From: Zobellia galactanivorans
GTDB taxonomy: Bacteria; Bacteroidota; Bacteroidia; Flavobacteriales; Flavobacteriaceae
Direction of reading: 5' to 3'
Assembly (NCBI RefSeq): GCF_000973105.1
Contig: NC_015844.1
Span: forward strand, 3,840,501 to 3,904,500
Length of the DNA: 64,000 nucleotides
Part shown: positions 47,136 to 55,004 of the stretch, piece after piece
Position numbering within the stretch: position 1 is the first letter of the stretch
How the letters are laid out: each line of letters opens with the position of its first letter
Translations under genes and position numbers: made by a program
The notes under the pieces: model-generated
The model's input: the letters and a program-made list of their open reading frames with translations, nothing else
Databases searched by the model: none
What the model was told of the DNA's origin: nothing

Positions 47136-47147
47136 CCCAGTTGCTTT

Positions 47148-47705
47148 TTATTCTAAGAAACCAATATCGTCAATTTTTAGAACCGTATGGTCATCTGCAA
47201 AATTTTTAGCACTAGAGTATTTCCAATCTATTGGGTCGCAAACAAATCCGGAAACAACCGGGTTGCTATGTATATATTCTATTTTTTGTTTTATAACGGC
47301 AGTACTCCATAGTTCAATGGGCTTGTTGTTGTGCTGCCAAAATTGATATTTAGATATATTTCCTTTTTGTTTTCCAGCTCTTTCAAACATCCATAGTAAC
47401 CATTCTTTTCTACTTTCGGTAGGGTTCTCCTGAATTGCTTTTAGGATTTTTTTAGAGGTATGTTTTTTAAAATCTCTTAATAGATTCATTGGATTTTCAT
47501 TAGAATCCCTGAAAATTAAATGTATATGGTTAGGCATAAAACAATAAGCATATAATTCCATGCCTTTTTCTTTTCTGCAATAGTCTATACTTTCCAGTAG
47601 GATATTGAAATATTCTTGTCTAGTAAATACATCTATCCAATATACCGTAGCAAAAGAAACAAAATAGGCCGCTGTTGGATTTTTAAACTTGTACTTTCTG
47701 CTCAT
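47148..47705 (-). CDS. REP-associated tyrosine transposase (RAYT), copy A
   Basis: 185 residues, within the RAYT/Y1-transposase size range. The metal-binding HxH motif (His60, His62) is in MPNHIHLIF, and the probable nucleophile Tyr144 is in KIEYIHSNPV. AYFVSFATVYWIDVFTR is the typical first strand. The family nicks single-stranded REP palindromes. Here opposed 32-nt REPs sit on both sides (47104-47135 and 47762-47793) and a perfect hairpin lies 15 bp upstream of the start. It is nearly identical to copy B at 49814-50359, which lacks four residues near the C-terminus. It follows the immunity gene of the displaced toxin cassette. Confidence 0.93.
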   Translation of the reverse strand: MSRKYKFKNPTAAYFVSFATVYWIDVFTRQEYFNILLESIDYCRKEKGMELYAYCFMPNHIHLIFRDSNENPMNLLRDFKKHTSKKILKAIQENPTESRKEWLLWMFERAGKQKGNISKYQFWQHNNKPIELWSTAVIKQKIEYIHSNPVVSGFVCDPIDWKYSSAKNFADDHTVLKIDDIGFLE

Positions 47706-47720
47706 TATCTAAAAATACAA

Positions 47721-47746
47721 AAGCTATCTAAATGTTTAGATAGCTT
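47721..47746. repeat. 26-nt perfect hairpin in the RAYT-A leader
   Basis: Arms AAGCTATCTAAA and TTTAGATAGCTT around TG. The same sequence sits at 48938-48963, 49719-49744 and 50375-50400, always between the RAYT start side and the REP. It may be part of the element end or a leader structure limiting transposase expression. Confidence 0.8.
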
Positions 47747-47761
47747 TGTTTCTTACTCTGT

Positions 47762-47793
47762 ACGGCACTCGTAAAATACGAGCGCTAGCGGGG
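47762..47793 (+). repeat. REP palindrome, inner end of the RAYT-A unit
   Basis: 32 nt: ACGGCACTCGTA, AA, then the complementary arm TACGAG and GCGCTAGCGGGG. Identical to 50428-50459. Confidence 0.85.
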
Positions 47794-47823
47794 CATTTTT
47801 TTTAGATTTGAAGAAGAAACTGT

Positions 47824-48252
47824 TTAATTTGGGTAATCTAAATCTTTTGAATAATCTACTTCTTCCTCCAACCAACCAATTTCATTACACCAGTTTTTTA
47901 TATCTGATAGTAATTCTTTGTTGTTTAGTTCTTTGAACTTATATTTTTTTAAAGACTCTTCTAAATAATTGTAAAAGGTATGACCCAAATCGTGACGTAT
48001 TTCTGTTTTGTACATTTTTTTGTACTCCTCATAACTTACTGTTAAGTCAAGTGTCAATTCTTTATCCTTATCGTATCGTCTAAATGTTTTTCTGCCAATT
48101 TCTTCAGGTAGACATCTAAAAGCAAAACCGATTATTTTTGGTTCATTTATACCTTTATATTTATTATTTACTTTATTCCATACAACTTCAAGTTCATCAC
48201 TTAATTCGATTATGTAAGTCAAATAAGTATCGCAAACTACTGATATTTCCAT
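47824..48252 (-). CDS. putative immunity protein, copy A
   Basis: 142 residues, identical in protein sequence to the gene at 50490-50918. No recognised family; acidic and soluble (MEISVVCDTYLTYIIELSDELE, HDLGHTFYNYLEESLKKYK, WLEEEVDYSKD). It starts 12 bp after the stop of a toxin tip, the standard place for the cognate immunity gene of an Rhs toxin. The function is inferred from position only. Its upstream toxin is the displaced copy. Confidence 0.72.
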   Translation of the reverse strand: MEISVVCDTYLTYIIELSDELEVVWNKVNNKYKGINEPKIIGFAFRCLPEEIGRKTFRRYDKDKELTLDLTVSYEEYKKMYKTEIRHDLGHTFYNYLEESLKKYKFKELNNKELLSDIKNWCNEIGWLEEEVDYSKDLDYPN

Positions 48253-48264
48253 ATTTATTTTATT

Positions 48265-48803
48265 CTAATGACAAGCTTTGTTTCCTAGAGGTAAAAATCC
48301 TTTCCAAGCTAAATATCCTTTTAACTTCATTCCTTCAAGCATTTGCATTAATTTTTTAGGACCATTATGTGTTGTTACTTTTTGCAAATTCATTTTTCGT
48401 AACCACTTTTGAGTATATCTTGTTTTTGGGTTTTTAGTTTCTCCTAGCTTCCATAATTCTCCTTTTTTTAAGTACATTTCTCCAATTGGATTTTTCTTGC
48501 CATATTCCATTACTGGATACCAACCATCTTTTTTTGCCAATAAAGCATAAAGCTCTTTTAACCCAAAAGGGTCTATGAATGTGTTGGAATCGTGTACATA
48601 AGAATATATGTTTGGATTGGTACTTTCTATGCCTAATGGGTCTTGAGAAATATAACTTCCACTATCGGGATTGTAATACCTGTACCTATTATAGCAAAGT
48701 TCAGTTTCTTCATCGAAGTACATTCCTTGGTAACGGAACGGACAATCTTCCAAAGAACCTGTAACAAGTTTACGTACTTTTCCGTAAATATCATATTCTA
48801 CCG
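48265..48803 (-). pseudogene. displaced Rhs C-terminal fragment with GIY-YIG-like toxin tip
   Basis: The frame matches the end of the full Rhs protein from VEYDIYGKVRKLV through CPFRYQGMYFDEET, the DPFGL boundary and the whole 97-residue toxin tip. It is cut at about 48803, where the sequence changes abruptly, and has no ATG; a TTG at 48753 would start inside the core motif. It differs from the intact copy at a few positions, including Leu for Pro in FLPLGN. It is therefore a reserve tip, expressible only after recombination with an Rhs core, or a relic. It keeps its immunity gene. Confidence 0.8.
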
Positions 48804-48821
48804 TCTGTCAGCCTATTGTAT

Positions 48822-49022
48822 CGAGTGCCGTTTCTGTTGTTTCTTATTCTTAGTAATCAATATCGTCAATTTTAACAACATTGGGGCATTTACAAAGTTT
48901 CTTGAGTTGCTATAATCTCATGGTATTAAAAATACAAAAGCTATCTAAATGTTTAGATAGCTTAGTTTTAACTCTGGTTTCTTACTCTGAACGGCACTCG
49001 TAAAACACCAGCGCTAGCGGGG
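48822..49022 (-). mobile_element. internally deleted RAYT unit (remnant 1)
   Basis: About 200 bp that keep both ends of a RAYT unit and lack the middle. One end encodes a RAYT-like C-terminus (NVVKIDDIDY before a stop); the other keeps the 26-nt hairpin (48938-48963) and a mutated REP (48991-49022, stem damaged by CACCAG in place of TACGAG). It is very similar to remnant 2 at 49608-49798. A MITE-like derivative of a RAYT somewhat different from copies A and B. Confidence 0.75.
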
Positions 49023-49126
49023 GATACAATGAAAGGAATTCTGGAAAATATAAATCTAGAATGAAACCCAAAATTACTAAGAATCAAAAAGATACAATCT
49101 GAAAAATGCTTAACTTAATGACATTG

Positions 49127-49145
49127 AACGAGCGCTAGCGAGGGG
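49127..49145. repeat. partial REP supplying the stop codon of the upstream gene
   Basis: AACGAGCGCTAGCGAGGGG is a REP half without its left arm. GCTAGC contains TAG on both strands; the minus-strand TAG (49135-49137) ends the 80-residue gene. The 100 bp between here and remnant 1 contain no gene. Confidence 0.6.
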
Positions 49146-49377
49146 AAATCTCAACAGTTGACCAGTGACACTTGCAAAAGTAAGTATGTTCATCATGTTT
49201 CTCAATGTTGTCAATTGAAATATTTTTGACAAGATTGATATTACCACTCATTTTTATGGAAACTTGATGAAAATGGTAGTCGCTAACTTTCTGCTCAATT
49301 ATTTCAAAACCATTTTTTTTAAGCTCTTTAACAAGGGTTTCTATTGGTTTACACACTGTGACTTTTTCTATTTGCAT
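49135..49377 (-). CDS. putative immunity protein of the second displaced cassette
   Basis: 80 residues (MQIEKVTVCKPIETLVKELKKNG, EIIEQKVSDYHFHQVSIKM), not recognised by family. It overlaps the end of the displaced toxin tip by 10 bp, which is typical toxin-immunity coupling. The last codons run into a partial REP and stop there (ISPR then TAG), so the natural C-terminus may have been replaced. The immunity role is inferred from position. Confidence 0.55.
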   Translation of the reverse strand: MQIEKVTVCKPIETLVKELKKNGFEIIEQKVSDYHFHQVSIKMSGNINLVKNISIDNIEKHDEHTYFCKCHWSTVEISPR

Positions 49378-49607
49378 TTTATTGAATCTAAATCAATTGG
49401 ACTTCCTACAGGTTTCAGCTTGGTTTTAAAATCTTCAATATAAAATTGTGTTGCCCCACCTTTTCCTAAATGAGAATTTGCTGAAACAGTCGATTTGCCT
49501 ACTTTTATATCTTCCGTAAGCACATAGCCTTGAACCTGACTTCTATAACCAAATTTATCATGCGGTTTCACTTGTGCTGATTTCCAAAGTGCTTCTTTTG
49601 AGTTGGC
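49368..49607 (-). pseudogene. second displaced Rhs-type toxin tip, no start codon
   Basis: An open frame of about 80 codons reading ANSKEALWKSAQVKPHDKFG and on through YRSQVQGYVLTEDIKVGKS to SPIDLDSIKCK. The only candidate start is a GTG in the middle. It begins exactly at the edge of RAYT remnant 2 and is followed by an overlapping small gene, so it looks like the C-terminal tip of an Rhs or other polymorphic toxin whose core is missing. The toxin family is not identified. Confidence 0.6.
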
Positions 49608-49798
49608 GCCGTTTCTGTTGTTTCTTATTCTAAGTAATCAATATCGTTAATTTTAACAACATTGGGGCATTTACAAAGTTTCTTGAGTTGCTATAATCTC
49701 ATGGTATTAAAAACACAAAAGCTATCTAAATGTTTAGATAGCTTTGTTTATTGTTTCTTACTCTGTACGGCACTCGTTACAAACGAGCGCTAGCGGGG
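49608..49798 (-). mobile_element. internally deleted RAYT unit (remnant 2)
   Basis: About 190 bp. Same layout as remnant 1: C-terminal coding end, hairpin (49719-49744) and an intact REP (49767-49798, loop TTACAA instead of TAAAATA). Only a few mismatches separate the two remnants. It touches the displaced tip on one side and RAYT copy B on the other. Confidence 0.78.
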
Positions 49799-49813
49799 GG
49801 TGCCGTACCAGTT

Positions 49814-50359
49814 TTATTCTAAGAAACCAATATCGTCAATTTTAAGGACCGTATGATCATCCGCAAAAGAGTATTTCCAATCTATTGGGTCGCAAACAAA
49901 TCCGGAAACAACCGGGTTGCTATGTATATATTCTATTTTTTGTTTTATAACGGCAGTACTCCATAGTTCAATGGGCTTGTTGTTGTGCTGCAAAAATTGA
50001 TATTTAGATATATTTCCTTTTTGTTTTCCAGCTCTTTCAAACATCCATAGTAACCATTCTTTTCTACTTTCGGTAGGGTTCTCCTGAATTGCTTTTAGGA
50101 TTTTTTTAGAGGTATGTTTTTTAAAATCTCTTAATAGATTCATTGGATTTTCATTAGAATCCCTGAAAATTAAATGTATATGGTTAGGCATAAAACAATA
50201 AGCATATAATTCCATGCCTTTTTCTTTTCTGCAATAGTCTATACTTTCCAGTAGGATATTGAAATATTCTTGTCTGGTAAATACATCTATCCAATATACC
50301 GTAGCAAAAGAAACAAAATAGGCCGCTGTTGGATTTTTAAACTTGTACTTTCTGCTCAT
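49814..50359 (-). CDS. REP-associated tyrosine transposase (RAYT), copy B
   Basis: 181 residues, near-identical to copy A. The HxH motif (MPNHIHLIF) and the YIHSNP tyrosine motif are intact. The protein lacks four residues near the C-terminus (WKYSFADD against WKYSSAKNFADD) and has FLQHNN for FWQHNN. Its leader has the same 26-nt hairpin and a REP at 50428-50459. It lies directly after the immunity gene of the intact Rhs, so it ends the vgrG operon. Whether the small deletion affects activity is unknown. Confidence 0.92.
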   Translation of the reverse strand: MSRKYKFKNPTAAYFVSFATVYWIDVFTRQEYFNILLESIDYCRKEKGMELYAYCFMPNHIHLIFRDSNENPMNLLRDFKKHTSKKILKAIQENPTESRKEWLLWMFERAGKQKGNISKYQFLQHNNKPIELWSTAVIKQKIEYIHSNPVVSGFVCDPIDWKYSFADDHTVLKIDDIGFLE

Positions 50360-50374
50360 TGTCTAAAAATACAA

Positions 50375-50400
50375 AAGCTATCTAAATGTTTAGATAGCTT
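50375..50400. repeat. 26-nt perfect hairpin in the RAYT-B leader
   Basis: Same sequence as 47721-47746, 15 bp upstream of the RAYT-B start. Confidence 0.8.
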
Positions 50401-50427
50401 TGTTTTAACTCTTGTTTCTTACTCTGT

Positions 50428-50459
50428 ACGGCACTCGTAAAATACGAGCGCTAGCGGGG
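50428..50459 (+). repeat. REP palindrome between immunity gene B and RAYT-B
   Basis: Identical to 47762-47793. Stem CTCGTA/TACGAG with the GCGCTAGCGGGG tail. Confidence 0.85.
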
Positions 50460-50489
50460 CATTTTTTTTAGATTTGAAGAAGAAACTGT

Positions 50490-50918
50490 TTAATTTGGGT
50501 AATCTAAATCTTTTGAATAATCTACTTCTTCCTCCAACCAACCAATTTCATTACACCAGTTTTTTATATCTGATAGTAATTCTTTGTTGTTTAGTTCTTT
50601 GAACTTATATTTTTTTAAAGACTCTTCTAAATAATTGTAAAAGGTATGACCCAAATCGTGACGTATTTCTGTTTTGTACATTTTTTTGTACTCCTCATAA
50701 CTTACTGTTAAGTCAAGTGTCAATTCTTTATCCTTATCGTATCGTCTAAATGTTTTTCTGCCAATTTCTTCAGGTAGACATCTAAAAGCAAAACCGATTA
50801 TTTTTGGTTCATTTATACCTTTATATTTATTATTTACTTTATTCCATACAACTTCAAGTTCATCACTTAATTCGATTATGTAAGTCAAATAAGTATCGCA
50901 AACTACTGATATTTCCAT
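50490..50918 (-). CDS. putative immunity protein to the Rhs toxin, copy B
   Basis: 142 residues, the same protein as at 47824-48252. It starts 12 bp after the stop of the intact Rhs gene, the expected place for cognate immunity. Acidic (SDELEVVWNKVNNKY, EEEVDYSKDLDYPN), which would suit binding to a basic nuclease domain; this is inference. No family recognised. Confidence 0.78.
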   Translation of the reverse strand: MEISVVCDTYLTYIIELSDELEVVWNKVNNKYKGINEPKIIGFAFRCLPEEIGRKTFRRYDKDKELTLDLTVSYEEYKKMYKTEIRHDLGHTFYNYLEESLKKYKFKELNNKELLSDIKNWCNEIGWLEEEVDYSKDLDYPN

Positions 50919-50930
50919 ATTTATTTTATT

Positions 50931-53900
50931 CTAATGACAAGCTTTGTTTCCTGGAGGTAAAAATCCTTTCCAAGCTAAATATCCTTTTAACTTCATTCCT
51001 TCAAGCATTTGCATTAATTTTTTAGGACCATTATGTGTTGTTACTTTTTGCAAATTCATTTTTCGTAACCACTTTTGAGTATATCTTGTTTTTGGGTTTT
51101 TAGTTTCTCCTAGCTTCCATAATTCTCCTTTTTTTAAGTACATTTCTCCAATTGGATTTTTCTTGCCATATTCCATTACTGGATACCAACCATCTTTTTT
51201 TGCCAATAAAGCATAAAGCTCTTTTAACCCAAAAGGGTCTATGAATGTGTTGGAATCGTGTACATAAGAATATATGTTTGGATTGGTACTTTCTATGCCT
51301 AATGGGTCTTGAGAAATATAACTTCCACTATCGGGATTGTAATACCTGTACCTATTATAGCAAAGTTCAGTTTCTTCATCGAAGTACATTCCTTGGTAAC
51401 GGAACGGACAATCTTCCAAAGAACCTTCAACAAGTTTACGTACTTTTCCGTAAATATCATATTCGACCGCCCAAGTTTTTTCGCCTTGCGCGTTGTACAT
51501 TTCTACGGGCGTACCTAAGTAATCCGTGATGATACTAAAGTGTTCACCATCTACAATCTTGGCGGCGGGCTTAAAGGTGCCTTCGTCAAATACCCAGGTA
51601 ATCAAATTTTCAACGGGTTCTTCTTTATCTTTTGTAAGCATGCCCCATTCATCTACCACCCATTCCGGGCGGTCTTTTAAAGGATACTTCCATTCATGTA
51701 GCGGTACGTTGCCGTCCCAAATAAAGCGCGTTATGCTGCTTCTCGACTTGGCCCGTGCCGGTATTACATTTTTGGCAGTACGCCTTCCTAGGGCGTCGTA
51801 TTCAAATTCTACTCTTTCTCCATTGGTTTTGGTTACCGCTTGTAGCATGCCGTTGCCATACCAATCGTATACTTCGGTTCCGTTCGGCGAACGTTTTTCG
51901 ATGAGGTTGCCTTCGTCGTCGTATTTGAAAGTGGTACGGCCATCTTGCAATAATTGCCCTCCTGCACCGTATTTACGGTCGTTTTTGCCTTGGCTCCTAT
52001 AAAGGTTGCCCACTTCATCGGGCAACTTATAGTCCATATCATGGTTTTCGTATTTGGCCGAGGCCAAATTACCGAACTGGTCGTGGGTATAGGAAACATG
52101 TCCCTTGGTCAATTGGTCTACCATTACCTTAAGGCGATCGTTCACGCTCCAGTTGTAGGTTCTGTGGCGCATTTCACTACGGCCGCGGGTAACTTTTTGG
52201 CGTACGGGGCGCCCGGCTTCGTCATATTCCATCTCGGCCCGTACTCCACCCGGAAGTAGGCGTTCTATTTCCATGCCTACACTGTTGTAGGCGAAGTTGG
52301 CGGACCAGGTTCCGGCCTTTTTCTGTGGGGCGAAACCATGCTCTTTGCTCTCCTCGGCCGCTGCATCGGAGACTTGGGCGTTCATCGTTTCGATTTGGCC
52401 CATTTTGTTTCGCAATAGGTCAATTTCCGCGCCTAGACTACTGGTGATTTGTATCCGGTTGCCTAAGTTGTCATAGGTGCTTTCAACAAGGTGTCCGTCT
52501 TGGTTTTCGGCGATAACACGGCCTGCATTGTCGCGAATGAGCTGTACGGTACTATTTTGGTTAACGGCTTCAATAAGATTACCGTTACGGTCGTAACTAT
52601 AGGTCTCCCATGTACCATCGCTGTGTTCGGCCCTCGTAATTCTACCATTGTTGTCGTATTCATATTCGGTAAACTTGCCATCAGGGCGGTTTACCCTGTA
52701 AACTTTTCCCGCGCGATCGCGTTGGTACATGCGGGTAAGGCCGTCGAAGCCTATTTCGGTAATGATCTGTCCGTTGGGATTGCGTTTGAAACGGTAGCGT
52801 TCCCCATGCTCGTTATCGATATAACGTAGTTGCTCTTCGGTATCATAATCAAAGAATACTTTTCGCCCGCGTTCTTCGCGCATTTTAAGGCTTCCCATTG
52901 GGGTGTATTCGAACTTTACTTTTCCGTTTTTTTGATGCAGTTCTACAACTTCGTCGTAGGCGTTGTATTTTAGTTGGATCGCATTGTTGTCGGGTTCTAC
53001 CACCTGGCGTACACGGTCGAGGTCGTCATAGATAAAGTTCTGTTCGTGTCCGGCCGCATTTTTTGTTTGGTGGCATCGTCCCCAGGCATCGTATTTCCAA
53101 GTGGCTACTGCTTTGTTGGGCAGTACCATTTTAGAAAGGTTAAAATCTTTATCGTAGGCGAGGGAAGAAATATTTCCGGCATTATCGCGTACTTCGTTTA
53201 TCAATCCTTTTTCATTGTATCCGAAGGAAGTTACCCCGCCATCCATGTCAATAACGGCATGTAGGCGATCTTCTTTAAAAGTACGGATTACGGAGCCTCC
53301 GACAGGGTATTTGGTCAAGACCAACCTATCTTTTTCGTCATAAACGAACGTGGTTGTCGAACCGTCTGGCTGATGGAGGCCTACCAAGTTGCCCCTTTCG
53401 TCATAGCTATATCCTGTGGCATTGCCTTCTTCGTCGATATCACGATAGGGTTCCATGTATTCGGTATACTCATGGAAGATATGCCCGCCCATGGCATCGG
53501 TGACTTGGGTGCACAGATTCAATTCATTAAAATAATAGATACTTTGTTCCCCGAGGGAATTGGTGATGATGTTGTATCCTTTGTGATATTCCAAAGTTCC
53601 TGAAAGAATATTGCCGTCACCTCGGGTCGCGATACACTTGGCACCTGTTTGGTTTCCGTCGTATTCCCAATAAAAGGACTGGCCGTTTCGGTCGGTCTTT
53701 TTCAGCATCAGGTGATTTTCGTATTCCATCAGGGTGGGCTGGTCGAGGGCATCGCTGATTCGAATCAGGTCGCCATCATTGTTATATCCGTAAGAAACCA
53801 GTTTTCTGGTTTCTCCCCGATGTTCCGCCGTAATTTCGGTAACCCTTTGTTTTGAGTCTAAGCGCAACGCAATGTTTCTGCCCACACTGTCAACGATATG

Positions 53901-54992
53901 GGTAAGGACATTGGCCGAATTGTATTTCATTTGAACGGTAAACCCTTCAGGATTGCGAATCTCCGTCGGTTTAAAAAGGGTAGGGGTACGTTTGCTGTAG
54001 GTATAGGTTAGCTGCTCTTCGTGGTCTTCTACTTCGTAGGTGTATTTATCAATATAGGTAAGCGTTAATTTTTCGGATCGGTCATAGTATTGTTCGCCGG
54101 GTATGTTCAATATCGGCATGGCGGCAAGTCTGCCGTCGGTGAGCCTTAGTCCCATATTCCCGTCTTGGGTATTGATGTGCATTCCCAGGTCATAATTACA
54201 GGAAAATCCATAACCCATGAGTCCTTCGTACTCTGAATCGGAGTACCAGTTCCGTTCCCATCTAATAGGTATGGGGCCGGAAAGAACAAAATCTTCACCT
54301 TCATAGACCATTCGGCCCGTAACCAGGTCAATGGGTTCAAAACCAAACTTACAAAGGCTTTTTTTCAAGCCCTTTGTCGCCTTGTTCATAGGCAACATAT
54401 GGTTCAATTTTTTCATTCCGTTTTTCAGTCCGCGTTTGAATTTCCCCCCAGCTTTCTTCATAAGGCCTCCCATGCCATACGACATGATCAGCCCTGTTAT
54501 AACGCCTGCCCAATCAGGGGCATAGGGACCTCCCACAAAAACGGGTTGCCCCATAGGTATAGGAATCGACATGGAGCTGGGAAGGTAGAAACTAGGAATA
54601 GGGCGCAATTTTTTACCAGGTGCCAAGGTCAGGGGGATTCCGATATCGTTACAGGTCATGACCATATACCCTGCGGGAGACATAAAATTATCTTCGGCAT
54701 GTACCGTTGTACTCCCGAAGAAGTTAACGGAGTCATGGCCGATCATGGGCGCCATCAAGAAGGGGCCTCCCATAGGAATGTGAAATAAGGTGGCCAAAAC
54801 TCCAGAAGTTTGACTGTTGCCTTTTGGTACGTTGTTGATATTGACCGTTGATCCCATAAAAGGGATGTAATCCATAACATCCATCACCATACCGATATAG
54901 GGATGGGGAAGGGGTACGGGTACACCGAACAGAATTACGATATGGATATCGATTCCTAATACGGGGGTAAAATGTTTATTGGCCAATAACAT
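50931..54992 (-). CDS. Rhs/YD-repeat toxin with PAAR-like N-terminus and GIY-YIG-like C-terminal tip
   Basis: 1353 residues. The N-terminus (about 1-180, FGVPVPLPHPYIGMVMD, VPKGNSQTSGVL, GYMVMTCNDIGIP) is a PAAR-like, proline/glycine-rich domain used to sit on the VgrG spike. An Rhs entry motif follows (GFEPIDLVTGRMVYEGEDF), then many YD repeats to about 1180 and the core end YRYYNPDSGSYISQDPLG with DPFGL at about 1256. The 97-residue tip contains GEMYLKKGELWKLGET, RYTQKWL, a later Glu and LPPGNK, the layout of URI/GIY-YIG nuclease toxins. It would be delivered by the type VI apparatus as a DNase effector. It starts 12 bp after the adaptor gene, and the immunity gene follows. Confidence 0.93.
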   Translation of the reverse strand: MLLANKHFTPVLGIDIHIVILFGVPVPLPHPYIGMVMDVMDYIPFMGSTVNINNVPKGNSQTSGVLATLFHIPMGGPFLMAPMIGHDSVNFFGSTTVHAEDNFMSPAGYMVMTCNDIGIPLTLAPGKKLRPIPSFYLPSSMSIPIPMGQPVFVGGPYAPDWAGVITGLIMSYGMGGLMKKAGGKFKRGLKNGMKKLNHMLPMNKATKGLKKSLCKFGFEPIDLVTGRMVYEGEDFVLSGPIPIRWERNWYSDSEYEGLMGYGFSCNYDLGMHINTQDGNMGLRLTDGRLAAMPILNIPGEQYYDRSEKLTLTYIDKYTYEVEDHEEQLTYTYSKRTPTLFKPTEIRNPEGFTVQMKYNSANVLTHIVDSVGRNIALRLDSKQRVTEITAEHRGETRKLVSYGYNNDGDLIRISDALDQPTLMEYENHLMLKKTDRNGQSFYWEYDGNQTGAKCIATRGDGNILSGTLEYHKGYNIITNSLGEQSIYYFNELNLCTQVTDAMGGHIFHEYTEYMEPYRDIDEEGNATGYSYDERGNLVGLHQPDGSTTTFVYDEKDRLVLTKYPVGGSVIRTFKEDRLHAVIDMDGGVTSFGYNEKGLINEVRDNAGNISSLAYDKDFNLSKMVLPNKAVATWKYDAWGRCHQTKNAAGHEQNFIYDDLDRVRQVVEPDNNAIQLKYNAYDEVVELHQKNGKVKFEYTPMGSLKMREERGRKVFFDYDTEEQLRYIDNEHGERYRFKRNPNGQIITEIGFDGLTRMYQRDRAGKVYRVNRPDGKFTEYEYDNNGRITRAEHSDGTWETYSYDRNGNLIEAVNQNSTVQLIRDNAGRVIAENQDGHLVESTYDNLGNRIQITSSLGAEIDLLRNKMGQIETMNAQVSDAAAEESKEHGFAPQKKAGTWSANFAYNSVGMEIERLLPGGVRAEMEYDEAGRPVRQKVTRGRSEMRHRTYNWSVNDRLKVMVDQLTKGHVSYTHDQFGNLASAKYENHDMDYKLPDEVGNLYRSQGKNDRKYGAGGQLLQDGRTTFKYDDEGNLIEKRSPNGTEVYDWYGNGMLQAVTKTNGERVEFEYDALGRRTAKNVIPARAKSRSSITRFIWDGNVPLHEWKYPLKDRPEWVVDEWGMLTKDKEEPVENLITWVFDEGTFKPAAKIVDGEHFSIITDYLGTPVEMYNAQGEKTWAVEYDIYGKVRKLVEGSLEDCPFRYQGMYFDEETELCYNRYRYYNPDSGSYISQDPLGIESTNPNIYSYVHDSNTFIDPFGLKELYALLAKKDGWYPVMEYGKKNPIGEMYLKKGELWKLGETKNPKTRYTQKWLRKMNLQKVTTHNGPKKLMQMLEGMKLKGYLAWKGFLPPGNKACH

Positions 54993-55004
54993 ATTTTCTC
55001 TTTT

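Noticed and set aside
47104..50459. Regularly spaced palindromes considered as a CRISPR array
   Set aside because: The repeats are REP hairpins spaced by whole genes or RAYT remnants, with no 30-40 nt spacers and no cas genes.
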